Source: CAZKVJ01 sp964556225
GTDB lineage: Bacteria > Actinomycetota > Acidimicrobiia > Acidimicrobiales > Ilumatobacteraceae
Assembly (NCBI GenBank): GCA_964556225.1
Contig: CAZKVJ010000014.1
Location: 43,106 to 107,105 of the forward strand
Length of the DNA: 64,000 nucleotides
Reading direction: 5' to 3'
Shown here: positions 17,793 to 26,852 of the stretch, piece by piece
Layout of the letters: each line of letters opens with the position of its first letter
Position numbering within the stretch: position 1 is the stretch's first letter
Translations under genes and position numbers: made by a program
Notes under the pieces: generated by a model
The model's database searches: none
What the model was told of the DNA's origin: nothing
Seen by the model: only the letters and a program-made list of their open reading frames with translations

Positions 17793-19414
17793 GACTCGCT
17801 GTAGACGTTCGGCGCCCCCGGGTCGAACGCCTCGAGCAGGAAGCGCGCTTGGGGCTTCTCCGAGATCGTCTTCGGGATCTCCGGGACCACGTGCAGGTAG
17901 CTGGGGACGAAGTTCGCCTCGAGCTGCTCGCGGCAGTGGGCGAACACGGCACGTGGGTCGAACGTGGTCGCGTCGCGCGGCACGACCGCCGCCACGACGT
18001 CCTTCTCCCCCGGCGCCCCCGACGCCGCCGGCACGCCGTAGACGAACACATCGTCGATCGACGGGTGCTCGGCGAGCGCCTTCTCCACGAACGACGTGGC
18101 GACGAAGTCGCCGTTGCGGCGGATGCCATCGCCCTTGCGGTAGTCGAAGTAGAACCAGCCGTCGGCGTCGCGGTGGCCCATGTCGCCGGAGCGCAGCCAG
18201 CCCCCACGCGTCTTGGCGGCCGACGCCTCGGGCTTGCCGTGGTACTGCACGGTCGCCTCGCCGCCCTCCGGGCGCGAGCAGATCTCGCCGATCTCCCCGG
18301 GCGCGCACTCGTTGTCGTTCTCGTCGACGACCCTCATCTCCAGCCCGGGCAGCGGCTTGCCGAACGAGCCGATCGGGCCCTGCCCGATGGGGTTGAAGGC
18401 CATCCCACCCTCGACGGCGCCGTACCACTCGAACACCTGCACGCCGAAGCGCTGCTCGAAGTCACGCCAGATCACCGCCGGCATGCCCGCGCTCACCACC
18501 ATGCGGACCGGGTTGTCGCCGTCGTCGGGGCGCGGCGGCTCGCTGTAGATCGCGGTGCACATGCCGCCGAGCATCGAGAAGGTGGTGCAGCCGTGCTCGC
18601 GGGTGACGTCCCAGAGCTTCGACTTGGTGAACTTGCGGCTGAACACGCACCGCAGCCCGAGCGCGATCGACGGGCCGAGGGTGACGGCCTGGGCGTTCCC
18701 GTGGGTGAGCGACAGCCCGGTGTACGGCCGGTCGGTCGGCTGGTAGCCGAGGAGCAGCCCGAGCATCGACATCCCGCCGAAGCGGTTGACCTCCCACACC
18801 ACACCCTTCGGGTCGCCGGTGGTGCCCGAGGTGTACATGAGCTGCCAGGGCTCGGTACCCGTCTCGCAGCGAACGTCGACGGTCGGCACCGCCGCCGCGT
18901 CGTCGAGCACCTCGCGCAGCGACGTCACGTGCCCGCCGACCTCGACGGGCTCGGAGCCGTACTCGCCGGTCGGCAGCACCCACTCGAACTCCAGGTCGGC
19001 ACCGAGCATCCGCGCCCGCTCGACCTCGGCGTGGGCGTAGTCGGCGCAGATGACGCCCCGGCACCCGGCGTCGCGCAGCACGAACGCCAGCCTGTCGCCC
19101 TTGGTGCGGGGGTCGATCGGCACCAGGCACACGCCGGCAACGGTGGCACCCACCATCGTCTCGACGTACTCGGGGTGGTTCCGCATCATCAGCCCGACCC
19201 GGTCGCCGACCTCGAGGCCGCGCGCCACCAGCCCGGCGGCGATGGCGTTGCCGTTGACGTGCAGGTCGGTGAACGTGCGCACCTCGTCGGGCGTCGCCCC
19301 GCCGTCGAGCGACAGGTGCTCGAAGGTGACCACGTCGAGGTCCGCCAGGGCCTCGGCCTGGTTGGCGACGACGTCACAGAGGATCTCGTTGCCCCGCTGA
19401 CGGCCACTGCCCAT
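17789..19414 (-). CDS. Acyl-CoA synthetase (AMP-forming)
   Basis: The product is an ANL-superfamily ligase of 541 residues. It activates a carboxylic acid as acyl-AMP and then acyl-CoA. The P-loop-like A3 motif is YTSGTTGDPKGVV, A5 is EWYGAVEGG, and A8 is WLRSGDMGHRDADGWFYFDYRKGDGIRRNGD. The C-terminal region is KTISEKPQARFLLE. It lies 1 bp after the thiolase stop and overlaps cofD by 4 bp. Substrate is unknown; neighbours imply a fatty, branched or alicyclic acid. Confidence 0.92.
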   Translation of the reverse strand: MGSGRQRGNEILCDVVANQAEALADLDVVTFEHLSLDGGATPDEVRTFTDLHVNGNAIAAGLVARGLEVGDRVGLMMRNHPEYVETMVGATVAGVCLVPIDPRTKGDRLAFVLRDAGCRGVICADYAHAEVERARMLGADLEFEWVLPTGEYGSEPVEVGGHVTSLREVLDDAAAVPTVDVRCETGTEPWQLMYTSGTTGDPKGVVWEVNRFGGMSMLGLLLGYQPTDRPYTGLSLTHGNAQAVTLGPSIALGLRCVFSRKFTKSKLWDVTREHGCTTFSMLGGMCTAIYSEPPRPDDGDNPVRMVVSAGMPAVIWRDFEQRFGVQVFEWYGAVEGGMAFNPIGQGPIGSFGKPLPGLEMRVVDENDNECAPGEIGEICSRPEGGEATVQYHGKPEASAAKTRGGWLRSGDMGHRDADGWFYFDYRKGDGIRRNGDFVATSFVEKALAEHPSIDDVFVYGVPAASGAPGEKDVVAAVVPRDATTFDPRAVFAHCREQLEANFVPSYLHVVPEIPKTISEKPQARFLLEAFDPGAPNVYSES

Positions 19415-19415
19415 C

Positions 19416-20648
19416 TCAGACCCCCAGGATGGTGACACAGAGCGCACCGACGTCGTCGCCGACCGTGCCGCCGCCGTTGTGGGCGAGGCCGATGCGGGCG
19501 CCGGGCACCTGACGGGCGCCCGCCCGCTCCTGCAGCTGCTCGGTGATCTCCACGATCTGCGCGATGCCGGTGGCCCCCACCGGGTGGCCCTTGCGCAGCA
19601 GCCCGCCGGAGGTGTTCACCGGGATCCGCCCACCGATGGTGGTGTCGCCACGCTCGACCATCGGGCCGCCCTCCCCGGGCGCGCAGATCCCGATGGCCTC
19701 GCACGCCATGATCTCGCCCGGCGCCGAGGCGTCGTGACACTCGACGATGCTGAGGTCCTCGGGCCCGATCCCGGCCAGCTCGTAAGCCATGGCCGCGCAC
19801 CGGCTGGCGGTGTCCGGCTCACCGGGGGCGCGGTCCGAGCCGGACTGCAGCACGCTCGTGAGGATGCGCACCGGCTTGGTGATGCCCATCTCTCGCGCCT
19901 TGCGCTCGCTCACGAGCACGACCGCCGCCGCACCATCGCCGATCGGCGAGCACATCGGCCGGGTGAGCGGCTCGGCCACCATCGGCGCCGCGAGCACGTC
20001 CTCGACGGTCAGCTCGTCGCGGAACTGCGCCCTCGGGTTGAGGTGGCCGTGACGGGAGTTCTTGGCCGAGACCGCGGCGAACTGCTCGACCGTCGTGCCG
20101 TAGCGCTCCATGTGCGAGCGGGCGATCGCGGCGTAGATGTCCATGAACATCGACCGCTTCTCACCCGCGCCCGAGGCGCCCGCTTCACCGCCGCTGGCCT
20201 TGGCGCTGCTCTGGAGTGCGTTCATGATCTCGGCCAGGTTCTCCACGTCGACCGCGCCGCTGAAGGCGCCGAACGTGCGGCGCTTGTCCTCGTGGTACAG
20301 CTTCTCGACGCCGAGCGCGAGCACGACGTCGTAGAGACCGGCGGTGATCATGGCGGCCGCCTGGTTCAGCGCCGTCGAGGCGCTGGCGCAGGCGTTCTCG
20401 ACGTTGACGACGGGGATCTTGCCGATGCCGATGCTGCGCAGGATCACCTGGCCGCGGATGCACTCCTGGCCGGTGACCACCCCGGCGGCGGCGTTGCCGA
20501 CGTACGCGGCCTGCAGATCGTCCTTGCCGAGGCCCGAGTCGGCCAGCGCCGCCTCCACGGCCTCGGCCCCGATCGACTTCAGGCCCCGCTCGAGGTGCTT
20601 GCCGAAGTGGGTCATGCCGACCCCCGCGACCACGGCGTTCATCTTCAT
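19416..20648 (-). CDS. Thiolase family protein (acetyl-CoA acetyltransferase-like)
   Basis: The product has 410 residues with a complete thiolase active site: nucleophilic Cys in VENACASASTALNQAA, His in ECHDASAPGEI, and C-terminal GGLLRKGHPVGATGIAQ. The second Cys region reads IGLAHNGGGTVGDDVGALCVTIL. It belongs to the SCP-x/lipid-transfer-like branch and cleaves 3-ketoacyl-CoA. ATG 20648 has AAGGAG 7 bp upstream. It lies in the operon acyl-CoA dehydrogenase - nitroreductase - thiolase - ligase - cofD. Confidence 0.93.
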   Translation of the reverse strand: MKMNAVVAGVGMTHFGKHLERGLKSIGAEAVEAALADSGLGKDDLQAAYVGNAAAGVVTGQECIRGQVILRSIGIGKIPVVNVENACASASTALNQAAAMITAGLYDVVLALGVEKLYHEDKRRTFGAFSGAVDVENLAEIMNALQSSAKASGGEAGASGAGEKRSMFMDIYAAIARSHMERYGTTVEQFAAVSAKNSRHGHLNPRAQFRDELTVEDVLAAPMVAEPLTRPMCSPIGDGAAAVVLVSERKAREMGITKPVRILTSVLQSGSDRAPGEPDTASRCAAMAYELAGIGPEDLSIVECHDASAPGEIMACEAIGICAPGEGGPMVERGDTTIGGRIPVNTSGGLLRKGHPVGATGIAQIVEITEQLQERAGARQVPGARIGLAHNGGGTVGDDVGALCVTILGV

Positions 20649-20686
20649 CTGACCACTCCTTGGGTTCTGTGGGGGGTGAGGCGAGC

Positions 20687-21475
20687 TCAGACCAGGCCGC
20701 TGCCGGGAACGTCGAGCGCCTCGCGCAGGTACTCGAGCTCGGCCTCCCGGTAGGGCAGCGGAGCGGGCCGGGTGAACATCTTGTCGCGCGTCAGCTCGTC
20801 GACCACGTCCGGATCGCGTGGGAAGGGGTTCCCGTAGCCGTTGAGGTGGAAGCGCTTCTCGAACGGCTCACGCGGCCGCTGGCCACCGGCCTCCCAGTGC
20901 TCGGCCGGGTAGCCGACGGTCTGGAGGATGAGCACCCGGCACGTGTCGGGCAGCCCGAGGTTCTGTCTGATCACCTCGGTGTTGGGCGTGCCGAGCAGAC
21001 AGGTGCCGAGCCCCTGCTCGTACGCCATGAGCGTCGCCTGGGCGATGCCCTGGCCGGCGTCGATCTCGTTGATCCCCGGACCCTTCAGCCCTTCGAGGAT
21101 CGTGGAGAAGAACGGGATGATCTTTCCCTCGAGGTCGGCTTCCTTGTTCGGACCCACGCCCAGCGCGCCGGCCTGGAGCAGCTCGCGCAACCGGTCGGAC
21201 TGCTCGTCGATGGCCGAGGTGTCGATGTACCAGACGATCACGACCGGCGCGCGCCGGATCTGGAACCCGGCCACGGGCGCGGTCAGCGCGTCGAGCACCT
21301 CCTGCGATGCCGTCGCCCGCTCCACGACCACGGCGTGGAGGGCCTGCACGTTGCCCCAGAACGACGCCAGCCGCGCCGCCTCGAGCATCCGCTGGATCTT
21401 CTCCCGCTCGACGGGCTGGTAGGGGCGCATGAAGCGGATCGAGCGCCGGCGGCCGATGACCTCTCGCAGTTCCAT
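20687..21475 (-). CDS. Nitroreductase family flavoprotein
   Basis: The product is a 262-residue FMN-dependent nitroreductase fold. It has the N-terminal RRRSIRFMRPY phosphate-binding segment and a C-terminal half with EIDAGQGIAQATLMAYEQGLGTCLLG. It sits between an acyl-CoA dehydrogenase and a thiolase, so it may reduce an enoyl or quinone-like intermediate; that is inference. The C-terminal tail of about 60 residues beyond VGYPAEHW is longer than in minimal family members. Confidence 0.88.
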   Translation of the reverse strand: MELREVIGRRRSIRFMRPYQPVEREKIQRMLEAARLASFWGNVQALHAVVVERATASQEVLDALTAPVAGFQIRRAPVVIVWYIDTSAIDEQSDRLRELLQAGALGVGPNKEADLEGKIIPFFSTILEGLKGPGINEIDAGQGIAQATLMAYEQGLGTCLLGTPNTEVIRQNLGLPDTCRVLILQTVGYPAEHWEAGGQRPREPFEKRFHLNGYGNPFPRDPDVVDELTRDKMFTRPAPLPYREAELEYLREALDVPGSGLV

Positions 21476-21520
21476 GGGACGGCTCCAGATGTGTGCTGTG
21501 GTGGGGTGGGTGGAAGGTGC

Positions 21521-22738
21521 TCAGAGACGAGCTCCGCCGACGATGCTGAGGATCTCGTTGCAGCCGTCCTCGATCATCGAGGCGCGGGCGTCGCGGAGGA
21601 TCTTCTCGATCGGGTACTCGCGGGTGAGGCCGTTCCCACCGAAGATCTGCAGCGCCTCGCTGGCGACATCGAACGCCGTCTGCGTGGCGAAGATCTTCGA
21701 CGCCATCGAGTACTGGACCGGCGGCACCCCGCCCGCCCCCAGGACGTGCACCCGGCGGGCCATCGAGCGGGCGGCCTCGACCTTCGAGAACATCTTGAAC
21801 AGGCGCGACCGCACGGCCGGGTGCTCGATGATGGGCCGGCCGCCCTGGACCCGCTCCTTCGCGTAGGCGAGCGCGAGCTCGTAGGCCGAGCGAGCGACAC
21901 CGGAGAACGTGCTGCCCATGTACGCGTTGGCCAGGGCCAGCACCATCTCGACGGTCATGCCGTACAGCTCCTTGCCGACCACCATGTACGAGGCCGGCAC
22001 GCGCACGTCGTCGAAGTGGATCTCCCCCTGCGGGAGCGCTCGCTGACCGAGCTTGTCGAGCGGACGGCCCCGGGACACGCCCGGCAGGTCGAGCGGCACG
22101 ACGCAGACGCCGCCACCGGAGAACCCCTGGTCGCCGTCGATGGTGCAGAACAGTGCCGCCACGGTGGCGATCGTGCCGTTGGAGACCCACGCCGCCTTCG
22201 AGCCCTTGATGATGTAGTCGTCGCCATCGCGTCGGGCGATGCAGTTGGCCGCGACCTCCGGGCGCGTCCACGCCGGCTCGGTGAACGCCAGCGAGTCGCT
22301 GCCGTGGTCGGGCTCGGTGACCGCCCAGCAGGCGATGTCGGTGGACGACCGGGCGTTGTAGCGCTCGATCAGCTCGGCGTCGCCGGTGAGGTTCACGAAG
22401 AACAGGTGGAACCGCGAGACGCCGAGGCTCACGGCGAGGCCAGCGTCGCCCCAGCCCATCTCCTCGTTGATGCGGGACGACAGCAGGGCCTGTTCGACCG
22501 GGTCCGTGCCCTCGGCCGTCTCACCGATCTCGCCGATGCCCAGCTGGCGGTAGCGGTCGAACAGCTTCCACAGCGGCGATTCGGGGGCGATGACGTCGGC
22601 CGGGTCGGCGAGCTTGTCGAGCTGCTGACCCACGGGACGCATCTCGTCACGCGCGAAGCGATGCACCGCCTCGATCATGGCCAGGGACTCCGGCCCCAGC
22701 CCCGGCTCCATCATGATCCCCTGTGTCACGGACGACAT
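21521..22738 (-). CDS. Acyl-CoA dehydrogenase
   Basis: The product is a 405-residue FAD enzyme. It has the substrate/FAD motif WAVTEPDHGSDSLAF and the C-terminal signature FGGNGLTREYPIEKILRDARASMIEDGCNEIL. The Glu in IEDG occupies the position of the usual catalytic base (EGT in MCAD). It catalyses the alpha,beta-dehydrogenation step for the operon that follows. It is divergent from the FAD oxidoreductase at 22958, with a 219-bp shared upstream region. Confidence 0.93.
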   Translation of the reverse strand: MSSVTQGIMMEPGLGPESLAMIEAVHRFARDEMRPVGQQLDKLADPADVIAPESPLWKLFDRYRQLGIGEIGETAEGTDPVEQALLSSRINEEMGWGDAGLAVSLGVSRFHLFFVNLTGDAELIERYNARSSTDIACWAVTEPDHGSDSLAFTEPAWTRPEVAANCIARRDGDDYIIKGSKAAWVSNGTIATVAALFCTIDGDQGFSGGGVCVVPLDLPGVSRGRPLDKLGQRALPQGEIHFDDVRVPASYMVVGKELYGMTVEMVLALANAYMGSTFSGVARSAYELALAYAKERVQGGRPIIEHPAVRSRLFKMFSKVEAARSMARRVHVLGAGGVPPVQYSMASKIFATQTAFDVASEALQIFGGNGLTREYPIEKILRDARASMIEDGCNEILSIVGGARL

Positions 22739-22957
22739 GATCGACCCCCGATCCCCGTGGTGCGCTCCGGGCCACCCGGCCCGTTCCGCTCACTCTCCGA
22801 ATGCTGGCACCGGGCCACCAGGGACGAAAGTCCCTGATTCTCGACTCCTTCACTTGTCAACTCTGCCACAGGGTCCCGGGCGGCCACGGGTCGGAGCGAT
22901 CGCTCTGAAGATGCGCCCACGGTAGGCGGGGCGCGGACGCGACCTAGTGTCGCAGCG
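22739..22957. promoter_or_regulatory. Divergent promoter region
   Basis: This is the spacer between two divergently transcribed starts (acyl-CoA dehydrogenase leftwards, FAD oxidoreductase rightwards). It must carry promoters for both, but I see no convincing consensus boxes or long dyad. The GTATAC motif found at 24269 and 26026 is absent. Confidence 0.4.
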
Positions 22958-24241
22958 GTGTCCGGCTCCACATGGTTCGAACCGGGCCGAGAGCTGCCCG
23001 TGCTCGGCCGGCCGGAGGTGCTCGTGGTCGGTGCCGGCGCGGCCGGCATCGCCGCCGCCCTCGCCAGCGCGCGCCGCGGCGTCGACACGTGGCTGGTGGA
23101 CCGGCTGAGCTACGTCGGCGGGCTGGCGAGCCTCGGGCTCATCAACCTCCTCCTCACCCTCGACGACGGCGAGGGCCATCAGGTCGTGGCGGGCATCTGC
23201 CAGGAGGTGGTCGACGAGCTGGCAGCCCGGGGCGCCGCGACGTTCCCGGGCGCCGAGGAATGGGGATCCGAGGATCCCGCGCGCGTCGAGCACTGGCGCC
23301 AGTGGGGCCTGATCTGGGGTGCGGCGCCAGAAGCCGTGCGCTACTCGGTCGCGTTCGAACCGGAGGCGCTCATCACGTTGGCCTACGACCTGCTCGACGC
23401 CGCGGGCGTGCGACTGCGCCTGCACACGTGGTGCACGGACGCGCACACTGTGCAGGGAAGGATCGACGCCGTCGTCGTGGAGTCGAAGGCAGGCCGGGAG
23501 GTGCTCGTGCCCCGCGTGGTGATCGACACCACGGGCGACGCCGATGTGCTCACCCTCGCCGGTGGCCCGTTCGAGCGGGTCGACGTGCACCCGTACCAGT
23601 GGTTCCGTCTCGGCGGTGTCGGCGATCTCGACGGCGAGCCGCTGCTGGGCCACCTGCTGTTCCGGACGACCGACCCGGGCCGGGTGCTGGTGCCCTGGGG
23701 GGGTCCGGGGATGGCCGGCGGCAAGATCGACCCCTGCGACCCGGATGCGCTGACCCGCGCCGAGGTGGCCTGCCGGCGCGAGGTGATGGCGGCGTTGGAG
23801 CAGCTGCGGGCGACGGTGCCGGCGTGCCGCGATGCGTGGCTCGACGGCATCACCACCCAGCTCGGCATCACCGAGTCGCGGCGGATGGTGGGCGACTACG
23901 TGCTCCAGAGGGACGACGGCGACCGGCCGTTCGCCGACTCGATCGCCCGGACCGGGCACTGGACGAAGCGCGGGGTCGTGTACGACATCCCGTACCGCTG
24001 CCTCACCACGAGCGCCGTCGGCAACCTGTTGGTGGCCGGCCGCTGCCTGTCGACCAGCCGCTACGTGCACCAGGCCACCAAGGAGATCCCAGCGGCGATG
24101 GCCACCGGCGAGGCCGCCGGCGCGGCCGCTGCGCTCGCGATCCGCTCCGGTGTCGCCGAGCGGGTGAATGCCGTCGACGTCGCCCGACTCCGGTCCGACC
24201 TGTCGGCCGGCGGGGCGATCGTCGGCGGCGGGGAGCGCTGA
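22958..24241 (+). CDS. FAD-dependent oxidoreductase (FAD_oxidored type)
   Basis: The product has 427 residues. The N-terminal dinucleotide fold is VLVVGAGAAGIAAALASARRG followed by a glycine-rich GGLASLGL segment. It also contains VIDTTGDADVLTLAGGPFER and the C-terminal FAD motif GNLLVAGRCLSTSRYVHQAT...AAMATGEAAG. The pattern matches the FAD_oxidored family (relatives are annotated as FAD-dependent or xanthan-lyase-like). Substrate is unknown. It starts at GTG 22958. Confidence 0.87.
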   Translation: MSGSTWFEPGRELPVLGRPEVLVVGAGAAGIAAALASARRGVDTWLVDRLSYVGGLASLGLINLLLTLDDGEGHQVVAGICQEVVDELAARGAATFPGAEEWGSEDPARVEHWRQWGLIWGAAPEAVRYSVAFEPEALITLAYDLLDAAGVRLRLHTWCTDAHTVQGRIDAVVVESKAGREVLVPRVVIDTTGDADVLTLAGGPFERVDVHPYQWFRLGGVGDLDGEPLLGHLLFRTTDPGRVLVPWGGPGMAGGKIDPCDPDALTRAEVACRREVMAALEQLRATVPACRDAWLDGITTQLGITESRRMVGDYVLQRDDGDRPFADSIARTGHWTKRGVVYDIPYRCLTTSAVGNLLVAGRCLSTSRYVHQATKEIPAAMATGEAAGAAAALAIRSGVAERVNAVDVARLRSDLSAGGAIVGGGER

Positions 24242-24268
24242 CCGCGCCTCGCCGGCTACCGCTTCCGG

Positions 24269-24289
24269 ACTAAAAGAGTATACGCTATT
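24269..24289 (+). promoter_or_regulatory. Conserved GTATAC-centred motif, copy A
   Basis: The sequence ACTAAAAGAGTATACGCTAT continues with T. It lies 37 bp before the ATG of the acyl-CoA synthetase at 24326. AAAGAGTATACGCTAT matches its own reverse complement at 12 of 16 positions, so it may bind a dimeric regulator. An almost identical copy precedes the crotonase operon (26026). No good -35 box accompanies it. Confidence 0.6.
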
Positions 24290-24325
24290 GGTGCTCGGGT
24301 GTCGCGAGACGGAGGACCTGCCACC

Positions 24326-25891
24326 ATGACCACGCCATGGGACCAGCGCTTGGGCGTGTGGTACGTCGCCGAGGACCACCCCGAGCTGCCCGCGATCGTC
24401 GAGTGCCCCTCGGGCGAGACGCTGACCTTCGGCGAGCTGGCGGCCCGCGCCCATCAGATCGCGAACGCGCTCCAGGCGGCGGGGCTGCGCCGCGGCGAGG
24501 TCATCACGCTCGCCTTCCCGAACGGCCTCGACACGGTCCTCTGGCAGCTGGCCTGTCAGGAGATCGGGCTGTACTACGTGATGCTCAACCCGGCGCTGTC
24601 GGCGTTCGAGGTGCGCTCGATCATGGACCATGCCGAGGCGGCGGCGGTGGTGATCCACACCCGCTACGCCGACCGGGCCGAGGAGCTCGATCAGCACGGC
24701 TCGGCACGCGTCCGGCTGTCCGTCGGCGGTCCGGTGCCGGGCTTCACGTCCGCCGAGGACCTGCTCGCCGCCGCCCCGCGCACGCCACCGAGCGAGCGCT
24801 CGTGCGGGTTGATGATGGTCTACACGTCCGGCACCACGGCCCGGCCGAAGGGCATCTGGCGGCCGCTGCCGCAGGGTGACCCCTCGGAGACGGCCAACGC
24901 CCAGAAGGTGTTCGGTCACGCCTTTCGGATGATGCCGCTCGAGGGTGCGCACCTGGTGTCGGCCGGCATGTACCACGGTGGCTGCACCGCCTACTACATG
25001 GGTGCGCTCAACGTCGGCCAGCCACTGGCCATCCTCGAGCGCTTCGACCCGGAGCGGTGCCTGCAGGCGATCGAGCAGCACCGGGTCACCACGGCCTACA
25101 TGGTGCCAACGCAGTTCGTCCGCTTGCTGAAGCTGCCCGACGACGTCCGCGCCCGCTACGACACCTCGAGCCTTCAGGTGGTCGTCCACTCGGCGGCACC
25201 GTGCCCCCGCGACGTCAAGTCCCGCATGTTCGAATGGTGGGGCCCCGTCATCTGGGAGACCTACGGCGGCACCGAGGGCGCGGCGACCATCGCCAAGCCG
25301 CACCACTGGCTGGCCAAGCCGGGCACGGTCGGACGGGCCGTGCGCGGCATCACGGTGAGGATCCTCGACGACGACGGCAACCCGCTGCCGCCGCTGGAGG
25401 TCGGTCACATCTACATCGAGTCCGCGGCCGGACGCACGTTCAAGTACCTGAACGACGACGAAGCGACCACGTCCGTCTACCGCGGCGCCTCGTTCACGCT
25501 CGGCGACATGGGCTATCTCGACCACGACGGCTTCTTGTTCATCAGCGACCGCCTGAAGGACATGATCATCACCGGTGGCGTCAACGTGTACCCGGCCGAG
25601 GTCGAGGGCGTGCTGGCCGCCCACCCGAAGGTGCACGACGCGGCGGTGATCGGCGTGCCCGACGACGAGTGGGGCGAGTCGGTGAAGGCGGTCGTGCAGC
25701 CAGCGCCCGGAGTGACGCCGTCGCTCGACCTCGCCGAAGAGCTCATCGCGCACTGCCGGGGGCGGCTCGCCCACTACAAGTGCCCTCGCTCGGTCGACTT
25801 CCGGGCCGAGCTTCCACGGACCGAGGCAGGCAAGCTCTACAAGCGCAAGATCCGAGACGAGTACTGGGCGGCCGCCGGCCGCCAGGTCTGA
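24326..25891 (+). CDS. Acyl-CoA synthetase (AMP-forming)
   Basis: The product is a 521-residue ANL ligase. A3 is MMVYTSGTTARPKGIW, A5 is WETYGGTEGAATIAKP, A7 is FTLGDMGYLDHDGFLFISDRLKDMIITGG, and the catalytic Lys region is LPRTEAGKLYKRKIRDEYW. The ATG at 24326 is chosen over the upstream GTG because GGAGGA lies before it and it gives the usual N-terminus. A G+C hairpin follows the stop, so it appears monocistronic. Confidence 0.92.
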   Translation: MTTPWDQRLGVWYVAEDHPELPAIVECPSGETLTFGELAARAHQIANALQAAGLRRGEVITLAFPNGLDTVLWQLACQEIGLYYVMLNPALSAFEVRSIMDHAEAAAVVIHTRYADRAEELDQHGSARVRLSVGGPVPGFTSAEDLLAAAPRTPPSERSCGLMMVYTSGTTARPKGIWRPLPQGDPSETANAQKVFGHAFRMMPLEGAHLVSAGMYHGGCTAYYMGALNVGQPLAILERFDPERCLQAIEQHRVTTAYMVPTQFVRLLKLPDDVRARYDTSSLQVVVHSAAPCPRDVKSRMFEWWGPVIWETYGGTEGAATIAKPHHWLAKPGTVGRAVRGITVRILDDDGNPLPPLEVGHIYIESAAGRTFKYLNDDEATTSVYRGASFTLGDMGYLDHDGFLFISDRLKDMIITGGVNVYPAEVEGVLAAHPKVHDAAVIGVPDDEWGESVKAVVQPAPGVTPSLDLAEELIAHCRGRLAHYKCPRSVDFRAELPRTEAGKLYKRKIRDEYWAAAGRQV

Positions 25892-25914
25892 GCACCCGAC
25901 GGGTCCGGAGCCGA

Positions 25915-25930
25915 GGGGGCCGCAGCCCCC
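25915..25930 (+). terminator. GC-rich hairpin after the acyl-CoA synthetase
   Basis: GGGGGC-CGCA-GCCCCC forms a 6-bp GC stem with a 4-nt loop, 24 bp past the stop codon. No T tract follows, as is common in high-GC actinobacteria. Confidence 0.55.
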
Positions 25931-26025
25931 ACCCCGGTCATCGCGGCCGCCTCGGGTACGTGCCGCAGGAGCGGCAGCCGATACCGTGCGACCGTCCGGT
26001 CAGGTCCCGCTCCCGGTGGTGGGCG

Positions 26026-26045
26026 ACTAAAGAGTATACGCTATT
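26026..26045 (+). promoter_or_regulatory. Conserved GTATAC-centred motif, copy B
   Basis: ACTAAAGAGTATACGCTATT is identical to copy A at 24269 except for one A fewer. It lies 21 bp before the TTG start of the crotonase gene, overlapping where the promoter must be. The two operons are therefore probably controlled together. Confidence 0.6.
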
Positions 26046-26066
26046 CCTGGACACAGGAGGCGCCCG

Positions 26067-26852
26067 TTGGAGACCACGACCATCATCTTCGAGGTCGGCG
26101 ACGACCACGTCGCGACGATCACGCTCAACCGTCCCGAGGCGCTCAACTCCTTCAACGACGACATGGCGCGCGAGATGAGCTGGGCGTGGGAGACGGTGCG
26201 CGACACGGACGGCATCCACGCCGTGGTGCTGCGCGCTGCCGGCGAGCGAGCGTTCTCCACCGGCGTCGACCTCAAGGGTGGGGCCACCTGGTTCCGGCCC
26301 GCGAACATCTGGAACCACTTCGACCCCGGCATGACGCTGGGACCGAAGCAGCACCACAAGGTGTGGAAGCCGGTGGTGGCGGCCGTCCACGGCATGTGCG
26401 CCGGCGGCGGCCAGTACTTCTTGAACGAGGCCGACATCATCATCTGCTCTGACGACGCCTGCTTCTTCGACCCGCACGCCAACGCCGGCATCACCTCGGC
26501 GCTCGAGCCCATCGGGCTGCTCGCCCGGGGTGTGCCCCTCGGCGACGTGCTCCGTTGGGCGCTCATGGGGACCGACGAGCGCATCACCGCCGAGACCGCA
26601 CTGCGCCTGGGCATCGTCAGCGAGGTCACCACGCGCGACGCGCTGTGGGACCGGGCCCACGAGATCGCCGCGTCGATCGCCGCACGCCCGCCCAAGCCCA
26701 TCCAAGGCACCGTGCGCGCCATCTGGGAGGCGCTCGACATGACGCGCAGCATGGCGCTGCAGAACGGGATGTTGTACACGCACCTCGGCAACGACCCGGC
26801 GAACGCCGTGGCCATGGCCGACCGCGTCAACCGGCCGCCCAGGTACCGATGA
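26067..26852 (+). CDS. Enoyl-CoA hydratase/isomerase (crotonase) family
   Basis: The product is a 261-residue crotonase. It shows ITLNRPEALNSFNDDM, the oxyanion-hole strands GERAFSTGVDLKGG and HGMCAGGGQYF, and FFDPHANAGITSALEPIG. It starts with TTG at 26067, fixed by AGGAGG at 26055-26060 six bases upstream. It overlaps the next ligase gene by ATGA. It probably hydrates or isomerises the enoyl-CoA made in this pathway. Confidence 0.9.
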   Translation: METTTIIFEVGDDHVATITLNRPEALNSFNDDMAREMSWAWETVRDTDGIHAVVLRAAGERAFSTGVDLKGGATWFRPANIWNHFDPGMTLGPKQHHKVWKPVVAAVHGMCAGGGQYFLNEADIIICSDDACFFDPHANAGITSALEPIGLLARGVPLGDVLRWALMGTDERITAETALRLGIVSEVTTRDALWDRAHEIAASIAARPPKPIQGTVRAIWEALDMTRSMALQNGMLYTHLGNDPANAVAMADRVNRPPRYR

